The notes: generated from the sequence alone by a model not told the origin. A stretch of 64,000 nt of DNA from Larkinella terrae (GCF_009668025.1 NZ_WJXZ01000014.1:204438-268437), one strand, 5' to 3'. Positions 8,960-18,485 are shown, counted from the stretch's first letter. Numbers and translations are program-made.

Positions 8960-10933
8960 ATGAAAACCGGGTTCATTATCCTACGCGTTTCTGCCCTCCG
9001 AATTTGGTTTGTCTGGCTGCTGGTGATGAGTAGTCCGGCAGTTTTTGGTCAGGTTCGGCTTCCGCGTCTGATCAGCGACGGAATGGTTTTGCAACGCGAT
9101 ATACCCATCAACGTCTGGGGTTGGGCCAGCGCGGACGAAACTGTCGAAATTACGCTAAACGGAAAAACCGGTAAAGCCAAAACCGGTCCCGACGGCAAAT
9201 GGAAGCTCACACTGCCCGCTATGAAAGCCGGAGGGCCTTATCAACTTACCGTTCAGGGGAGTAATCAGCTGACCGTCAACGATGTGATGATTGGCGATGT
9301 CTGGGTTTGCTCGGGGCAGTCGAACATGGTGTTGCCGATGGAACGGGTCAAGGAGCGATATCCGAACGAAATTGCGCAGGCCCAAAATCCGGCGATCCGG
9401 CATTTTTTTCTGCCGACTCGCTACAACTTTCAGGGCCCAATGGATGACGTGCCGCCGGGCCGTTGGGAAGCCGCCACACCCCGGAACGTGCTGCGGTTTT
9501 CGGCGGTCGGGTATTTTTTCGCCCGTGATCTCTACGAGAAATACCACGTTCCGATTGGCCTGATCAACGCCAGCGTGGGTGGTTCTCCGGCCGAAGCCTG
9601 GTTGAGCGTCGAGGCCCTGAAAGCTTTTCCGGCCCATCTGGCCACCGTCGAAAAGCTAAAAGACAGCAGTTATGTAACCCGAATTCAGAAAAGCGAACAA
9701 AAAGCCGTCCGCGAATGGAATGCTCAGTTGCACCGACAGGATAAAGGCTGGCAGGGCGAGACAAACTGGACCGATCCAACCTACGACGCATCCCGGTGGC
9801 CGACGATGCAACTGCCCGGTTTTTGGGAAGATGCGGGCGTTCCCAAGGGCAACGGCGTGGTCTGGTTTCGGAAAGAAATCGAGGTTCCGGCCGAAATGAC
9901 GAACCAACCCGCCAAGCTTTTTCTGGGCCGGATTGTCGATAGCGATTCGGTGTTTATCAACGGAATTTTTGCGGGTTCGATCGGCTACCAGTATCCGCCC
10001 CGGCGCTATGAACTGCCCGCCAATCTGCTGAAAACCGGCAAAAATACGCTGGTCGTTCGGGTGATCAACACGGCCGGAAAGGGCGGTTTTATTCCCGACA
10101 AACCGTATCAACTGGTGGCTGGCGGGCAAACCATCGACCTCAAGGGAAGCTGGCAGTATCAGGTCGGGGCGGTTTCGGGGCCAATGCCCGGCACAACTTT
10201 CTTTCAGTACAAACCGGAAGGGCTGTTCAACGCCCTAATTGCACCCCTGCTGAACTGCACGATCAAAGGCGTTATCTGGTACCAGGGCGAAGCCAACACG
10301 GAAAATGCGGGCGAATACCAACGGTCGTTTCCGGCGCTGATCGCTGATTGGCGAAATCACTGGCGGCAGGGTCAGTTTCCGTTTTTGTTTGTTCAACTGG
10401 CTAACTATCTGCCGGTTAAAAGTCAGCCTTCCGAAAGCCAGTGGGCCGAATTGCGGAATGCGCAACGAAAAACGCTGTCCGTTCCGAATACCGCTATGGT
10501 GGTTGCGACGGATGTGGGCGAGTGGAACGACATTCATCCGCTGAACAAGGAAACCGTCGGCAAACGGCTTGCGCTGGCCGCCGAACACCTAGCCTATGGC
10601 GATAAAACCGTGGTATTTTCCGGTCCGGTTTACCAATCCATGAAGCGAAAAGGTTCTAAAATCAGCCTTACGTTCTCCAACATTGGTAGCGGTCTGGTGG
10701 CTAAAGGCGGGGGTGAACTGACGCATTTCGCCATTGCGGGCGCCGACCACCGGTTTGTCTGGGCAAACGCCAAAATCAAGGGCAATCAGGTGATCGTTTG
10801 GAGCGATCAGGTGCCAAATCCGGTGGAGGTGCGCTACGCTTGGGCCGATAATCCGGACGGAGCCAATTTGTATAACCGGGAAGGCCTGCCAGCTTCGCCG
10901 TTTACCACCAGCCCCTACACCATTCGGCCCTGA
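8960..10933 (+). CDS. Sialate O-acetylesterase family SGNH hydrolase
   Basis: The chosen start (8960) is preceded by AAGGGA and opens a signal peptide ending VMSSPAVFGQ; a longer frame from 8771 lacks one. The 657-residue mature-type protein has the SASA/SGNH serine block VCSGQSNM near residue 120, a beta-sandwich insertion (about 260-400), the block GVIWYQGEANT, and a late DVGEWNDIHPLNK with the Asp-x-x-His catalytic pair. It therefore should remove O-acetyl groups from sialic acids or from plant or bacterial glycans in the periplasm. Members of this family in environmental Bacteroidota often act on acetylated xylan-type sugars, so the exact substrate is open. It is followed at 88 bp by trehalase on the same strand, and the two may share a transcript for carbohydrate use. 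Confidence 0.9.
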   Translation: MKTGFIILRVSALRIWFVWLLVMSSPAVFGQVRLPRLISDGMVLQRDIPINVWGWASADETVEITLNGKTGKAKTGPDGKWKLTLPAMKAGGPYQLTVQGSNQLTVNDVMIGDVWVCSGQSNMVLPMERVKERYPNEIAQAQNPAIRHFFLPTRYNFQGPMDDVPPGRWEAATPRNVLRFSAVGYFFARDLYEKYHVPIGLINASVGGSPAEAWLSVEALKAFPAHLATVEKLKDSSYVTRIQKSEQKAVREWNAQLHRQDKGWQGETNWTDPTYDASRWPTMQLPGFWEDAGVPKGNGVVWFRKEIEVPAEMTNQPAKLFLGRIVDSDSVFINGIFAGSIGYQYPPRRYELPANLLKTGKNTLVVRVINTAGKGGFIPDKPYQLVAGGQTIDLKGSWQYQVGAVSGPMPGTTFFQYKPEGLFNALIAPLLNCTIKGVIWYQGEANTENAGEYQRSFPALIADWRNHWRQGQFPFLFVQLANYLPVKSQPSESQWAELRNAQRKTLSVPNTAMVVATDVGEWNDIHPLNKETVGKRLALAAEHLAYGDKTVVFSGPVYQSMKRKGSKISLTFSNIGSGLVAKGGGELTHFAIAGADHRFVWANAKIKGNQVIVWSDQVPNPVEVRYAWADNPDGANLYNREGLPASPFTTSPYTIRP

Positions 10934-10955
10934 TCGTAAACCGATCGGATTTTTT
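10931..10955 (+). terminator. Weak terminator-like hairpin
   Basis: A short stem GATCG-TAAAC-CGATC is followed by GGA and six T residues just after the acetylesterase stop. Only five base pairs form, so read-through into trehalase is likely. Confidence 0.3.
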
Positions 10956-11020
10956 CACCGCTGAAAACCGGATAAACTCAAACCGCCGTTCCGGAGTTAA
11001 TAAAAATAAAAAACGTTTCA

Positions 11021-12553
11021 ATGCCCCCACCAGCGTATCAGACGGCCCTCGCCCCGGATGAATTATTCGGCGATTTTTTTCTTGAAGTGCAGTTGAGTCG
11101 CATTTTTCCGGACTCCAAAACCTTCGTCGATTGCGTTCCGCTGATGGCGCCGGAAGCCATTCTGGCGTTGTATGAATCCCAAAAAAATAAACCGAATTTT
11201 TACCTGAAGGCGTTTGTCGATCAGCACTTTACCCTGCCCGATTCGCCCGCGTCCGGTTATTCCAGCGATGTGACCGTCTCGACCACAACCCACATCGATC
11301 AGCTTTGGGATGTACTGACGCGTTCACCGGATTTGCCGGTGGAAGGTAGCTCGCGGCTGCCGTTGCCGTATCCGTATGTGGTGCCGGGCGGGCGGTTTCG
11401 TGAGATTTTTTACTGGGACAGCTACTTCACCCTGCTGGGTCTGAAACAGGCCGGTCGGGTCAATCTGATCCGGAACATGGTCGATAATTTTGCGTACCTG
11501 ATTGATACCTACGGTTTTATCCCCAACGGAAACCGCACGTATTTCCTCAGCCGCTCACAACCGCCGTTTTTTGCGCTGATGGTTCAACTGCTGGCCGAGC
11601 TGGATGGCCCGGACGTTCTGACGCGCTATTTGCCGCATCTGCAGCAGGAATACACGTTCTGGATGATGGGAACCGACCAACTGACCGCCGACCATCCGAT
11701 GGAAAAGCGCGTGGTTCGGCTAGAGGGCGGCTCGGTGCTAAACCGGTATTTCGACGCGACTCCCCGCCCCCGGCCGGAAGCCTACCTGAAAGAAGTTGAA
11801 TTGACGGAAGTGGCCAACGCGCTCGGAATTGAGTCAAAAACGCTGTATGGGCACATGCGGGCGGCCTGCGAATCGGGCTGGGATTTCAGCAGCCGGTGGT
11901 TTAACGACGGTCAGTCGCTGGCCACCACCAGCGCGGCCACGATTCTGCCGGTCGATCTGAATTGCCTGCTGTATTCACTCGAACAGACGCTGGCGAACGC
12001 TTACCGGCAGCAAGGAGATCCGGCGGAATCGGAGCGGTTTACGCAGCTGGCCGAAACCCGCAAAACCGCCATCGAACGGATCTTCTGGAACGAACACCGG
12101 GGTTTTTACCTGGATTACGATCTGATGACCAACCGGCAAACGACGGCCCTGACGCTGGCGGCTGCTTTTCCGCTGTTTTTTGGTTTGGCAACGTCCGATC
12201 AGGCGAAACAGGTCCACGACCGGCTGTGCGAGGACTTTCTGAAACCCGGCGGCTGGGTGACGACCCTGGTCCGGTCGGGGCAGCAGTGGGACGCGCCCAA
12301 CGGCTGGGCGCCGTTGCAGTGGATTGTGTATAAAGGGCTGATGAACTACGGTTTTTCGGAAACGGCCGCTGAGGGCCGGGATCGCTGGCTGGCGCTCAAC
12401 GACCGCGTTTTTCGGGGCACCGGCAAGCTGATGGAGAAATACAACGTAGAAGACGATACGCTGACGACGGGCGGGGGAAACTATCCCAATCAGGACGGTT
12501 TTGGCTGGACCAACGGCGTTTATTTGCAATTGATGCGGGACAAAACCGGGTGA
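11021..12553 (+). CDS. treF: Alpha,alpha-trehalase (GH37)
   Basis: The 510-residue protein carries both family-37 signatures: PGGRFREIFYWDSYFTLLGL near residue 120, and QWDAPNGWAPLQW near 425, followed by the glycine-rich GGGNYPNQDGFGWTNGV at the C-terminus. The Asp in the second block (WDAPNGW context) and the Glu near the C-terminus are the positions expected of the catalytic acid and base in this fold. It hydrolyses trehalose to two glucose units. There is no signal peptide, so it is probably cytoplasmic like E. coli TreF; the symbol is by analogy. A possible alternative is secretion through an unrecognised route. The glucose produced would feed glycolysis, whose last enzyme is encoded directly downstream. 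Confidence 0.93.
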   Translation: MPPPAYQTALAPDELFGDFFLEVQLSRIFPDSKTFVDCVPLMAPEAILALYESQKNKPNFYLKAFVDQHFTLPDSPASGYSSDVTVSTTTHIDQLWDVLTRSPDLPVEGSSRLPLPYPYVVPGGRFREIFYWDSYFTLLGLKQAGRVNLIRNMVDNFAYLIDTYGFIPNGNRTYFLSRSQPPFFALMVQLLAELDGPDVLTRYLPHLQQEYTFWMMGTDQLTADHPMEKRVVRLEGGSVLNRYFDATPRPRPEAYLKEVELTEVANALGIESKTLYGHMRAACESGWDFSSRWFNDGQSLATTSAATILPVDLNCLLYSLEQTLANAYRQQGDPAESERFTQLAETRKTAIERIFWNEHRGFYLDYDLMTNRQTTALTLAAAFPLFFGLATSDQAKQVHDRLCEDFLKPGGWVTTLVRSGQQWDAPNGWAPLQWIVYKGLMNYGFSETAAEGRDRWLALNDRVFRGTGKLMEKYNVEDDTLTTGGGNYPNQDGFGWTNGVYLQLMRDKTG

Positions 12554-12697
12554 ATTTCAGGGTAGACCGGCGGTTTATTTCCCAAAACGGTTCATTTTTT
12601 TGTCCGTCATTACACAACCTTTACAGAAAATTTGCTGGATTGTCGGAAAGGGTTGCTTATTTTGCACCTGTATGGTCACTGACTTCTGTCAAATTCT

Positions 12698-14137
12698 ATG
12701 TCATTGAAAAAAACCAAGATTGTTGCCACGGTCGGCCCGGCGTCCGACACCAAAGAAAAACTGCTGGCTTTGGCCCGCGCCGGTGTGAATGTTTTCCGGC
12801 TGAATTTTTCCCACGGTTCCCACGAAGATCACCTGGCCCGCATCCGGAACATTCGGGAAATCAACGAAGAATACGGTTTTAACCTCGCCATTCTGCAGGA
12901 TTTGCAGGGTCCTAAAATTCGGATCGGTAAAGTGGAGGACGAAAATGGCGTCATGATTTACCCCGGTAATAAGCTGGTATTTACCAATGAGGATATCATT
13001 GGAACCGCCGAACGCGTCAGCACACCCTACAAGGGCATGTTCCGCGACGTTCGGAACGGCGAGCGAATCCTGCTGGATGATGGTAAACTGGAAGTAAAAG
13101 TAATCGGTACGGACGGCACCGACGTCATCACGGAAGTGGTATACGGCGGACCGCTGAAATCGAAAAAAGGCGTGAACCTGCCGAATACGAAGGTTTCGAT
13201 GCCTTCGGTAACCGAGAAAGATTTTGAAGACCTGGATTTTGGTCTGGAAAACGAAGTCGACTGGATTGCGCTGTCGTTTGTGCGGCAGGCGTCGGAGATC
13301 CTGGAAATCAAGGAATACATTCGGGCGCGGGGCAAATCGTGCCGCGTGATTGCAAAGCTTGAAAAACCGGAAGCCATTCTGAACATCGACGAAATCGTTG
13401 CGGCTACCGATGGCGTGATGGTGGCGCGTGGCGATTTGGGGGTTGAACTGCCCGCCGAAGAAGTTCCGATGATTCAGAAAATGATCGTGGAGAAAGCGAA
13501 CAAAGCGGCCAAACCGGTGATCGTGGCCACGCAGATGCTTGAAAGCATGATCGACTCGCCCCGCCCAACCCGCGCCGAAGTCAACGACATTGCCAACTCT
13601 GTGCTGGACGGGGCTGATGCCGTGATGCTCAGCGCCGAGACGGCCTCGGGGAAATACCCGATTCTGGCGGTCGAGAACATGACCAATACCATTCTGAAAG
13701 TTGAAGAACTGAGCGATAAAATCTACTACCGCTACCACGCGTTCGTCAATGAACAACCGGGCAAGAATGTCCTGAACGACAACGTGGTGATGAGTGCGTG
13801 CCGTCTGGCCCGCGACACCAAAGCAAAGGCAATCATTGGCATTACCACCTCGGGTTATACGGCCTTCCGGTTGTCGCACCACCGTCCGAAAGCGGGTTTG
13901 TACGTGTTCTCATCGAACAAGACGATGATGAACACGCTGGCGCTGTATTGGGGCGTTCAGGTGATGCCGTACGAGCCGAATCCGGCGAACACGGTCGATG
14001 AAACGGTTTCCGAAATCAAGGACCTGCTGGTGAAACGCGGTGTGCTGTCATCGGGGGATATTTTCATCAACACACTCAGCATGCCGTTGATGGAAAACCT
14101 GAAAACGAATACGGTGAAGTTGAGCGTGGTGGAGTAA
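12698..14137 (+). CDS. pyk: Pyruvate kinase
   Basis: The 479-residue enzyme starts MSLKKTKIVATVGPAS and has the full set of pyruvate kinase blocks: RLNFSHG (substrate site), DLQGPKIR, the active-site signature VIAKLEKPEAILNIDEI with the catalytic lysine, MVARGDLGVE, and TQMLESMI...PTRAEVNDIANSVLDGADAVMLSAETA. The C-terminal allosteric domain is complete. It transfers phosphate from phosphoenolpyruvate to ADP. It is a single-gene unit: 144 bp separate it from trehalase and a large inverted repeat follows its stop. A TATTTTGC element at 12658-12665, 33 bp before the ATG and 23 bp after a TTTG, could be its promoter. Confidence 0.97.
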   Translation: MSLKKTKIVATVGPASDTKEKLLALARAGVNVFRLNFSHGSHEDHLARIRNIREINEEYGFNLAILQDLQGPKIRIGKVEDENGVMIYPGNKLVFTNEDIIGTAERVSTPYKGMFRDVRNGERILLDDGKLEVKVIGTDGTDVITEVVYGGPLKSKKGVNLPNTKVSMPSVTEKDFEDLDFGLENEVDWIALSFVRQASEILEIKEYIRARGKSCRVIAKLEKPEAILNIDEIVAATDGVMVARGDLGVELPAEEVPMIQKMIVEKANKAAKPVIVATQMLESMIDSPRPTRAEVNDIANSVLDGADAVMLSAETASGKYPILAVENMTNTILKVEELSDKIYYRYHAFVNEQPGKNVLNDNVVMSACRLARDTKAKAIIGITTSGYTAFRLSHHRPKAGLYVFSSNKTMMNTLALYWGVQVMPYEPNPANTVDETVSEIKDLLVKRGVLSSGDIFINTLSMPLMENLKTNTVKLSVVE

Positions 14138-14151
14138 GAGTGCTTGAGTTA

Positions 14152-14245
14152 TTTCGCAGAGTTAAGCTGAGTAAAAGGGAGTTGAGCAGAGAGGTATTAC
14201 GAATCTCCGCTCAACTCCTTTTTTTCTCTGCTTAACTCTGCGAAA
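14152..14245. terminator. Long inverted repeat (CTCTGCGAAA family) between convergent genes
   Basis: A 16-nt outer stem, TTTCGCAGAGTTAAGC (14152-14167) with its complement at 14230-14245, encloses a 10-nt inner stem GGAGTTGAGC (14178-14187) with GCTCAACTCC (14209-14218), then T-rich sequence. It overlaps the 3' end of the DUF5690 gene and can serve as a two-way terminator. Related repeats occur at 18391-18485 and 29291-29383. Confidence 0.65.
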
Positions 14246-15521
14246 CATTAGCTAAACTTTGCGAACTAACTTCTTTATACTTCCGCTGGAAATAACCGAA
14301 AGAAACGAGAATCAGTACGCCATACACGACGGAAATGATGTACGCTGAGTACACGAAGAAGTCGAGGAAGCTGATGTTGGGCTGGCCGAAGTTTTTGTAG
14401 AGCGTAACCGCCACGCTGCCCATGTACCCGTAATAATCTGCCAGCGTGACGATAAATCCGACCGTGCTGACGTACCGGAACGAAGCTACCAATCGCTCGA
14501 AATACAGCCCGTTACACGGCACGTAAGCCCCGTACAGACCCAATCCGACGAGCGTAAACCAGGTCCCCGGCGACAGGATTCCCCGCTGAAAAAGCCAGGT
14601 GCTGAGCCCGATCAGCACGGCGGCCAGGAGCATCACGATGTTGATAAGCCGGAAAGCCAGAAAATTGTCTTTCACCAGTTGCAGCATACCCATCACCACC
14701 AGAATCCCAAGGGCAACGGTGGTTTCCGTTTGCGTAAAAACCGCCGGGTTGGTGATGCCCACCGCCGAAAGAATTTCGGGGGCAAAATTATCGCGGAAAT
14801 CGCGGAAGGCCGACAGCAGCACGTAGGAGACGATGAGCGTCGTGAGGCCGACGGAAAAAGTCTGCAGAAACTGCTGCCGTTCGGTCTGGTTCATGGGTCG
14901 GCGTTCGGTTCGGAGGGCCTGATCTTCGGGCGAAGGCGGTGGCAGGAGCGTCATCATCCAGACCGAAATCAGCAGCGGAACGACAAACAGCAAACCGGTG
15001 ACAAACGGCAGCCAGAATTCCGAAATTCCCCAGGCGCTGCGGATCGTCAGCGCGACGGTTTTGACAAAACCTGATGCAAAAATGAACGACGCCGTCAGGC
15101 CCGCAACCAGCGCATCGGTTTGCCGCCGACCTTCCAGAAAGCCGAGCATAATGCCGTAGACCATGCCCAGCGGCAGGCCGTTCAGGAACAGAAAAACGAT
15201 GTTGTAGGGTGGGGGCGTGAGCGCAAAACCCAGCAGGGCGAGTTCGGCCAAACCGATGAAAAGCAGGACGTTCAGGGCCCGTTGGGCCGGTTTCATTTCC
15301 GATACCACTTTCACGCCAATCCGCTTGGAAACCGCATAACCGAGCACCTGCGCCGTGATGAGCCAGATTTTGTAGTTGATTCCGGCGTAGCTCATGCCCT
15401 CAAAAACCACCGCCGTGATTCCTTTCCGGAACGCGTACATGCAGGCATACGTGCAAAAGGCCGCAACCGCCCCAAAAATGACAAAGATGACCGGATTACG
15501 TAAAATGGATTTGCTCGACAT
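14232..15521 (-). CDS. DUF5690 family MFS-like transporter
   Basis: This is a 429-residue polytopic membrane protein with about twelve hydrophobic helices, matching what I recall of DUF5690, an MFS-related family of Bacteroidota and Planctomycetes. Visible landmarks are CTYACMYAFRKGITAVVF in the first helix, GLPLGMVYGIMLGFLEGRRQTD in the fourth, and YVPCNGLYFERLVASFRY late in the protein. The ATG at 15521 is preferred over a GTG at 15539. It probably moves a small solute across the inner membrane; the substrate is unknown. The last residues are encoded inside the inverted repeat shared with pyk. The YqgE gene diverges from it with a 209-bp spacer. Confidence 0.85.
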   Translation of the reverse strand: MSSKSILRNPVIFVIFGAVAAFCTYACMYAFRKGITAVVFEGMSYAGINYKIWLITAQVLGYAVSKRIGVKVVSEMKPAQRALNVLLFIGLAELALLGFALTPPPYNIVFLFLNGLPLGMVYGIMLGFLEGRRQTDALVAGLTASFIFASGFVKTVALTIRSAWGISEFWLPFVTGLLFVVPLLISVWMMTLLPPPSPEDQALRTERRPMNQTERQQFLQTFSVGLTTLIVSYVLLSAFRDFRDNFAPEILSAVGITNPAVFTQTETTVALGILVVMGMLQLVKDNFLAFRLINIVMLLAAVLIGLSTWLFQRGILSPGTWFTLVGLGLYGAYVPCNGLYFERLVASFRYVSTVGFIVTLADYYGYMGSVAVTLYKNFGQPNISFLDFFVYSAYIISVVYGVLILVSFGYFQRKYKEVSSQSLANVSQS

Positions 15522-15730
15522 TCCGATTCGTTTGATCACAAATTACACATGATTTGGCAATAGACGACGCGCCCGGGCCTAAAAATCAAAATTCGCCCTG
15601 CTTCCCATCAAAAAGTGAATTCTGGTATTAAGATTGTGTTATGGAAATAATAAAAACCGCATACCGAACTGGCTGACTCTTTCGTATATATTCTTACATT
15701 CACATTTGCCACAACCCGAATACAACCGAT

Positions 15731-16288
15731 ATGAGCGCACATACGATCACCAATGGATGTCTGCTGATCGCTGAACCGTTTCTGGGCGATCCCAATTTTG
15801 AACGAAGTGTCGTGCTGGTGTGCGACCATAATGAGGACGGAACCTTTGGCCTGGTGCTGAACCAGTTAGCGCAAGTGAAGCTGAACGATGTGCTGACCGA
15901 TGAGATGTACCACGACTATTCGCTGTATGTCGGCGGACCGGTTCAGCAAAATACCCTGCATTACATTCACCGGCTGGGTCACGCGCTGGAAGAATCGATC
16001 GAACTGCCCAACGGCCTCTACTGGAGCGGAAATTTCGACCGGCTCCGGCAACTGATCAATGCCGGAGCCGTCAAAGAAACCGACGTGCGGTTTTTTGTCG
16101 GCTACTCCGGCTGGTCGGGTGGGCAACTGGCCGACGAAATGGCCCAAAACGCCTGGATTGTAACGCAGGCCAACTCGAACTTCATTTTTGATACTCCCTC
16201 CGACCAGTTCTGGCGGGGCATCCTGCGCCAGATGGGCGGCCAGTACCGGGTGCTTTCGCATTACCCGGTTGACCCGCGGTTGAATTGA
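15731..16288 (+). CDS. YqgE/AlgH family protein (UPF0301)
   Basis: The 185-residue protein begins MSAHTITNGCLLIAEPFLGDPNFERSVVLVCDHNEDGTFGLVLNQ, the diagnostic opening of the YqgE/AlgH family. Further family blocks are VGGPVQQNTLHYIH and RFFVGYSGWSGGQLADEM, near the expected positions. The length is typical. The molecular role is not settled; AlgH was named for alginate regulation in Pseudomonas, but the family is widespread in species that make no alginate. It is cytoplasmic, with no membrane segment. It forms a single-gene unit closed by a strong hairpin at 16294-16351. Confidence 0.95.
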   Translation: MSAHTITNGCLLIAEPFLGDPNFERSVVLVCDHNEDGTFGLVLNQLAQVKLNDVLTDEMYHDYSLYVGGPVQQNTLHYIHRLGHALEESIELPNGLYWSGNFDRLRQLINAGAVKETDVRFFVGYSGWSGGQLADEMAQNAWIVTQANSNFIFDTPSDQFWRGILRQMGGQYRVLSHYPVDPRLN

Positions 16289-16293
16289 TTTGG

Positions 16294-16351
16294 AATGACG
16301 ATTGACCATTGACGAATGACCATCGTCGATCGTCAATGGTCAATCGTCATT
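16294..16351. terminator. Strong hairpin after yqgE/algH
   Basis: A perfect 22-nt stem (16294-16315 with 16330-16351; arm AATGACGATTGACCATTGAC...) has a 14-nt loop and is followed by TTCTCTTAATTTTTG. It is likely a terminator, though the long perfect arms and the GACCATTGAC motif also resemble interspersed palindromes of this lineage. Confidence 0.65.
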
Positions 16352-16485
16352 TCTCTTAATTTTTGTGAAAATGCCCCGAAACTTCGGGCTCTTGCCGTAA
16401 GATAACTGAATTTCTCCCGTTATTTGTCTGCCGGTTCATCGTCAGGAAGAGGGACCGATCCGTTTATTTCCCAAAAACTGTATAA

Positions 16486-17067
16486 ATGAAAGTCAGACTA
16501 CTTATACTATTCGCGTTATCGTTCGCTTCATTTTCTTCGTTTGCTCAGCTTCAGGGGGTGTTTGGTCTTAAAATCGGTGCCAATTCGGCCACGACCGCTC
16601 AGGAAGGCGTTACGCCATATATTTCGCGTTTTCACACGTCATTTCATTTGGGCGGTGTTTATCGTCTGCGTTACAAGAGTTTTGTCGTGCAGCCGGAACT
16701 GTTGTATTCATTGAAAGGAGGAACGTTCAAACGCCTGGGCGTCAATTCGCAGATCATCCGCAATAATTATAATTACCTGTCGGTGCCGGTAATGCTGGGC
16801 TGGATTCCCACCGAAGGCATCGCCATTCAGGCCGGGCCCGAGTTCAGTTACGCCCTTAATACGCCCAAAACAAACGGACCGGGGCAACGCTCGGATACCG
16901 GAATTGCCGTTGGCATTCACTACGACTTTCTGGATATGGCCGAGAAATTCAGCCTGAACCTGCGGTACATTTACGGCTTGAACAATATCTCCGACAATTC
17001 CATCGTAAAGTATTACAACCGCACGTATCAGGTCTCAATCGTGTATAATTTCTACAAGAAGAAGTAG
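16486..17067 (+). CDS. Outer-membrane beta-barrel protein (PorT-like)
   Basis: The 193-residue protein has a signal peptide (MKVRLLILFALSFASFSSFAQ) and alternating hydrophobic strands ending in an aromatic pair of strands (YQVSIVYNFYKKK), typical of the small eight-stranded 'outer membrane beta-barrel, PorT family' proteins of Bacteroidota. Landmarks include GVFGLKIGANSAT, VQPELLYSLKGG, YLSVPVMLGW and GIAIQAGPEFSYAL. It should sit in the outer membrane; whether it acts as a channel, adhesin or assembly factor cannot be told. It stands alone between two terminator-like regions. Confidence 0.88.
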   Translation: MKVRLLILFALSFASFSSFAQLQGVFGLKIGANSATTAQEGVTPYISRFHTSFHLGGVYRLRYKSFVVQPELLYSLKGGTFKRLGVNSQIIRNNYNYLSVPVMLGWIPTEGIAIQAGPEFSYALNTPKTNGPGQRSDTGIAVGIHYDFLDMAEKFSLNLRYIYGLNNISDNSIVKYYNRTYQVSIVYNFYKKK

Positions 17068-17178
17068 CGAATCCGCTCGATCCGGCTGTTATCGGCACCG
17101 GGTTTGCCGTAGCCATTTTTCCATACTTACAAGTCTGAAAACCGTACTGAACTGGAAAAAAGTGTATCTTGCAGAACG

Positions 17179-17709
17179 ATGTTTTCAATTGTTGACGTAG
17201 AAACGACGGGGGGAATCGGTGGACAAACCCGTCTGACAGAGGTGGCTATTTTCCGATTCGACGGCGTCGAGGTGGTCGATCGTTTTCACTCGTTGCTCAA
17301 TCCCCATTGCCCCATTCCGCCGTTTATTGCCCGCATGACCGGTATTTCGGACGAGATGGTGCAGTCGGCTCCGGATTTTGAAGATGTTGCCCACGAAATC
17401 GACCGCGTCACGAAAGGAGCGGTTTTTGTCGCCCACAATGCCCCTTTCGACTACGGTTTTCTGAAAAAAGAATTTTCCTGGATCGGCCTGCCGTTTGAGC
17501 GTCACCGGCTCTGCACGGTGCAACTCAGCCGCCGGATTTTTCCGGGCCTGCCCTCGTACAGCCTCGGCAAGTTGTGTCGCTCCCTCGAAATACCGGTCAA
17601 AAACCGTCACCGCGCCGATGGCGACGCCGCCGCCACCGTCAAACTGTTTGAACTGTTGCTGACGAACGACCAGCACGGACTGATCAAGTCCCGGCGGGTG
17701 AGCGTTTAA
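17179..17709 (+). CDS. DnaQ-like 3'-5' exonuclease (DEDDh)
   Basis: The 176-residue protein is a bare exonuclease domain: Exo I FSIVDVETTGG (Asp and Glu ligands), Exo II VAHNAPFDYGFLKKEF, and Exo III HRADGDAAATVKLFELL with the catalytic His and Asp. These are the residues of the DEDDh two-metal nuclease found in DNA polymerase III epsilon and in RNase T-type enzymes. The protein lacks any UvrC-like or polymerase part and ends soon after Exo III, so it could be a stand-alone epsilon-type proofreader or a DNA repair nuclease. The ATG follows a TATCTTGC sequence by only 6 bp, so an mRNA from it would be almost leaderless. It is convergent with the VanX-like gene, with 3 bp between stops. Confidence 0.9.
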   Translation: MFSIVDVETTGGIGGQTRLTEVAIFRFDGVEVVDRFHSLLNPHCPIPPFIARMTGISDEMVQSAPDFEDVAHEIDRVTKGAVFVAHNAPFDYGFLKKEFSWIGLPFERHRLCTVQLSRRIFPGLPSYSLGKLCRSLEIPVKNRHRADGDAAATVKLFELLLTNDQHGLIKSRRVSV

Positions 17710-17712
17710 ATT

Positions 17713-18378
17713 TTATTCCACAATTTTGTAAGCCTTTCTGGCCTCGGCCCGCGACAGTGCGTTGAAATGCCACCACTCGGTCTTGAGCGACGAAAAACCG
17801 GCTTTTTGCATAACCGAGCGCAAAAGCCGCCGGTTTTCGACCTGTTTTCGGGTTAGCTTTCCCTGTTTCAGCAATTGATCCTCTTTTTCAGGATACGCCA
17901 GCTCGCCGAAGTAATCGAATTTCGTGCCCATATCAAGCGGTTTTCCGGCCTTCGTCGCGATGGTCAGGTCGACGGCGCAACCGTAGTTATGCACCGAGCC
18001 GTTGCGCGGGTTGGAAACGTACTTCCCGCGCTCATTGACAGGCAGGTGGCTCAGGGTTTTCCACAAGTCCCACTGCGCCGAGCGGGGGCGGGTGGCGTCG
18101 TAAACCAGCAAACGGAAATCCGGATTTTTCTGCTGGAGAAAACCGCTCGCTTTCGCCAGTTTTTTTGCCGCCATCGGTTGCAGGTACGCCCGCGTCAGGT
18201 CGTCGTAGACGTCTTTCCCGACAAAATTATCCGTGGTCGAATACTTCAGGTCCACCAGAATGGTGCGGTCAACCGTCTGAATATCCACCAATCCCTGCCG
18301 GATCATGGCCCGCTCGAGCTTGCCCTGCGCAAAGAGTTGACAGGATAAATGAAGCAATAAAAAAAAACTATATCTCAT
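17713..18378 (-). CDS. VanX-like D-alanyl-D-alanine dipeptidase (M15D)
   Basis: The 221-residue protein has a signal peptide (MRYSFFLLLHLSCQLFAQG). The zinc ligands of the M15D family are present: His and Asp in SVHNYGCAVDLT, and the final His in TEWWHFN, with its Glu two residues before that His. The substrate arginine is in VYDATRPRSAQ. It should cleave D-Ala-D-Ala (or related cell-wall dipeptides) in the periplasm. No vanA/vanH ligase or dehydrogenase is nearby, so a housekeeping role in recycling wall dipeptides is more likely than glycopeptide resistance. It lies in the same region as a NagZ-type gene (20857), another wall-recycling enzyme. Confidence 0.92.
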   Translation of the reverse strand: MRYSFFLLLHLSCQLFAQGKLERAMIRQGLVDIQTVDRTILVDLKYSTTDNFVGKDVYDDLTRAYLQPMAAKKLAKASGFLQQKNPDFRLLVYDATRPRSAQWDLWKTLSHLPVNERGKYVSNPRNGSVHNYGCAVDLTIATKAGKPLDMGTKFDYFGELAYPEKEDQLLKQGKLTRKQVENRRLLRSVMQKAGFSSLKTEWWHFNALSRAEARKAYKIVE

Positions 18379-18390
18379 GAATGATAAACA

Positions 18391-18485
18391 CTCCGCTGAA
18401 CTCCTTTTTTCTCTGCTTAACTCTGCGATATAACTCTAAAAACTATTTCGCAGAGCCAGGCGAAGACAAGCAGAGTTGAGCGGAG
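18391..18485. repeat. Intergenic inverted repeat of the CTCCGCTGAACTC family
   Basis: CTCCGCTGAACT (18391-18402) pairs with AGTTGAGCGGAG (18474-18485) with one mismatch. CTCTGCGA (18421-18428) pairs with TCGCAGAG (18448-18455). It lies between the divergent vanX-like and spmAB genes and is clearly related to the repeats at 14152 and 29291. Confidence 0.7.

Noticed and set aside
17713..18378. Glycopeptide resistance determinant
   Set aside because: Only a VanX-like dipeptidase is present; no vanA/vanH-type ligase or dehydrogenase lies near.
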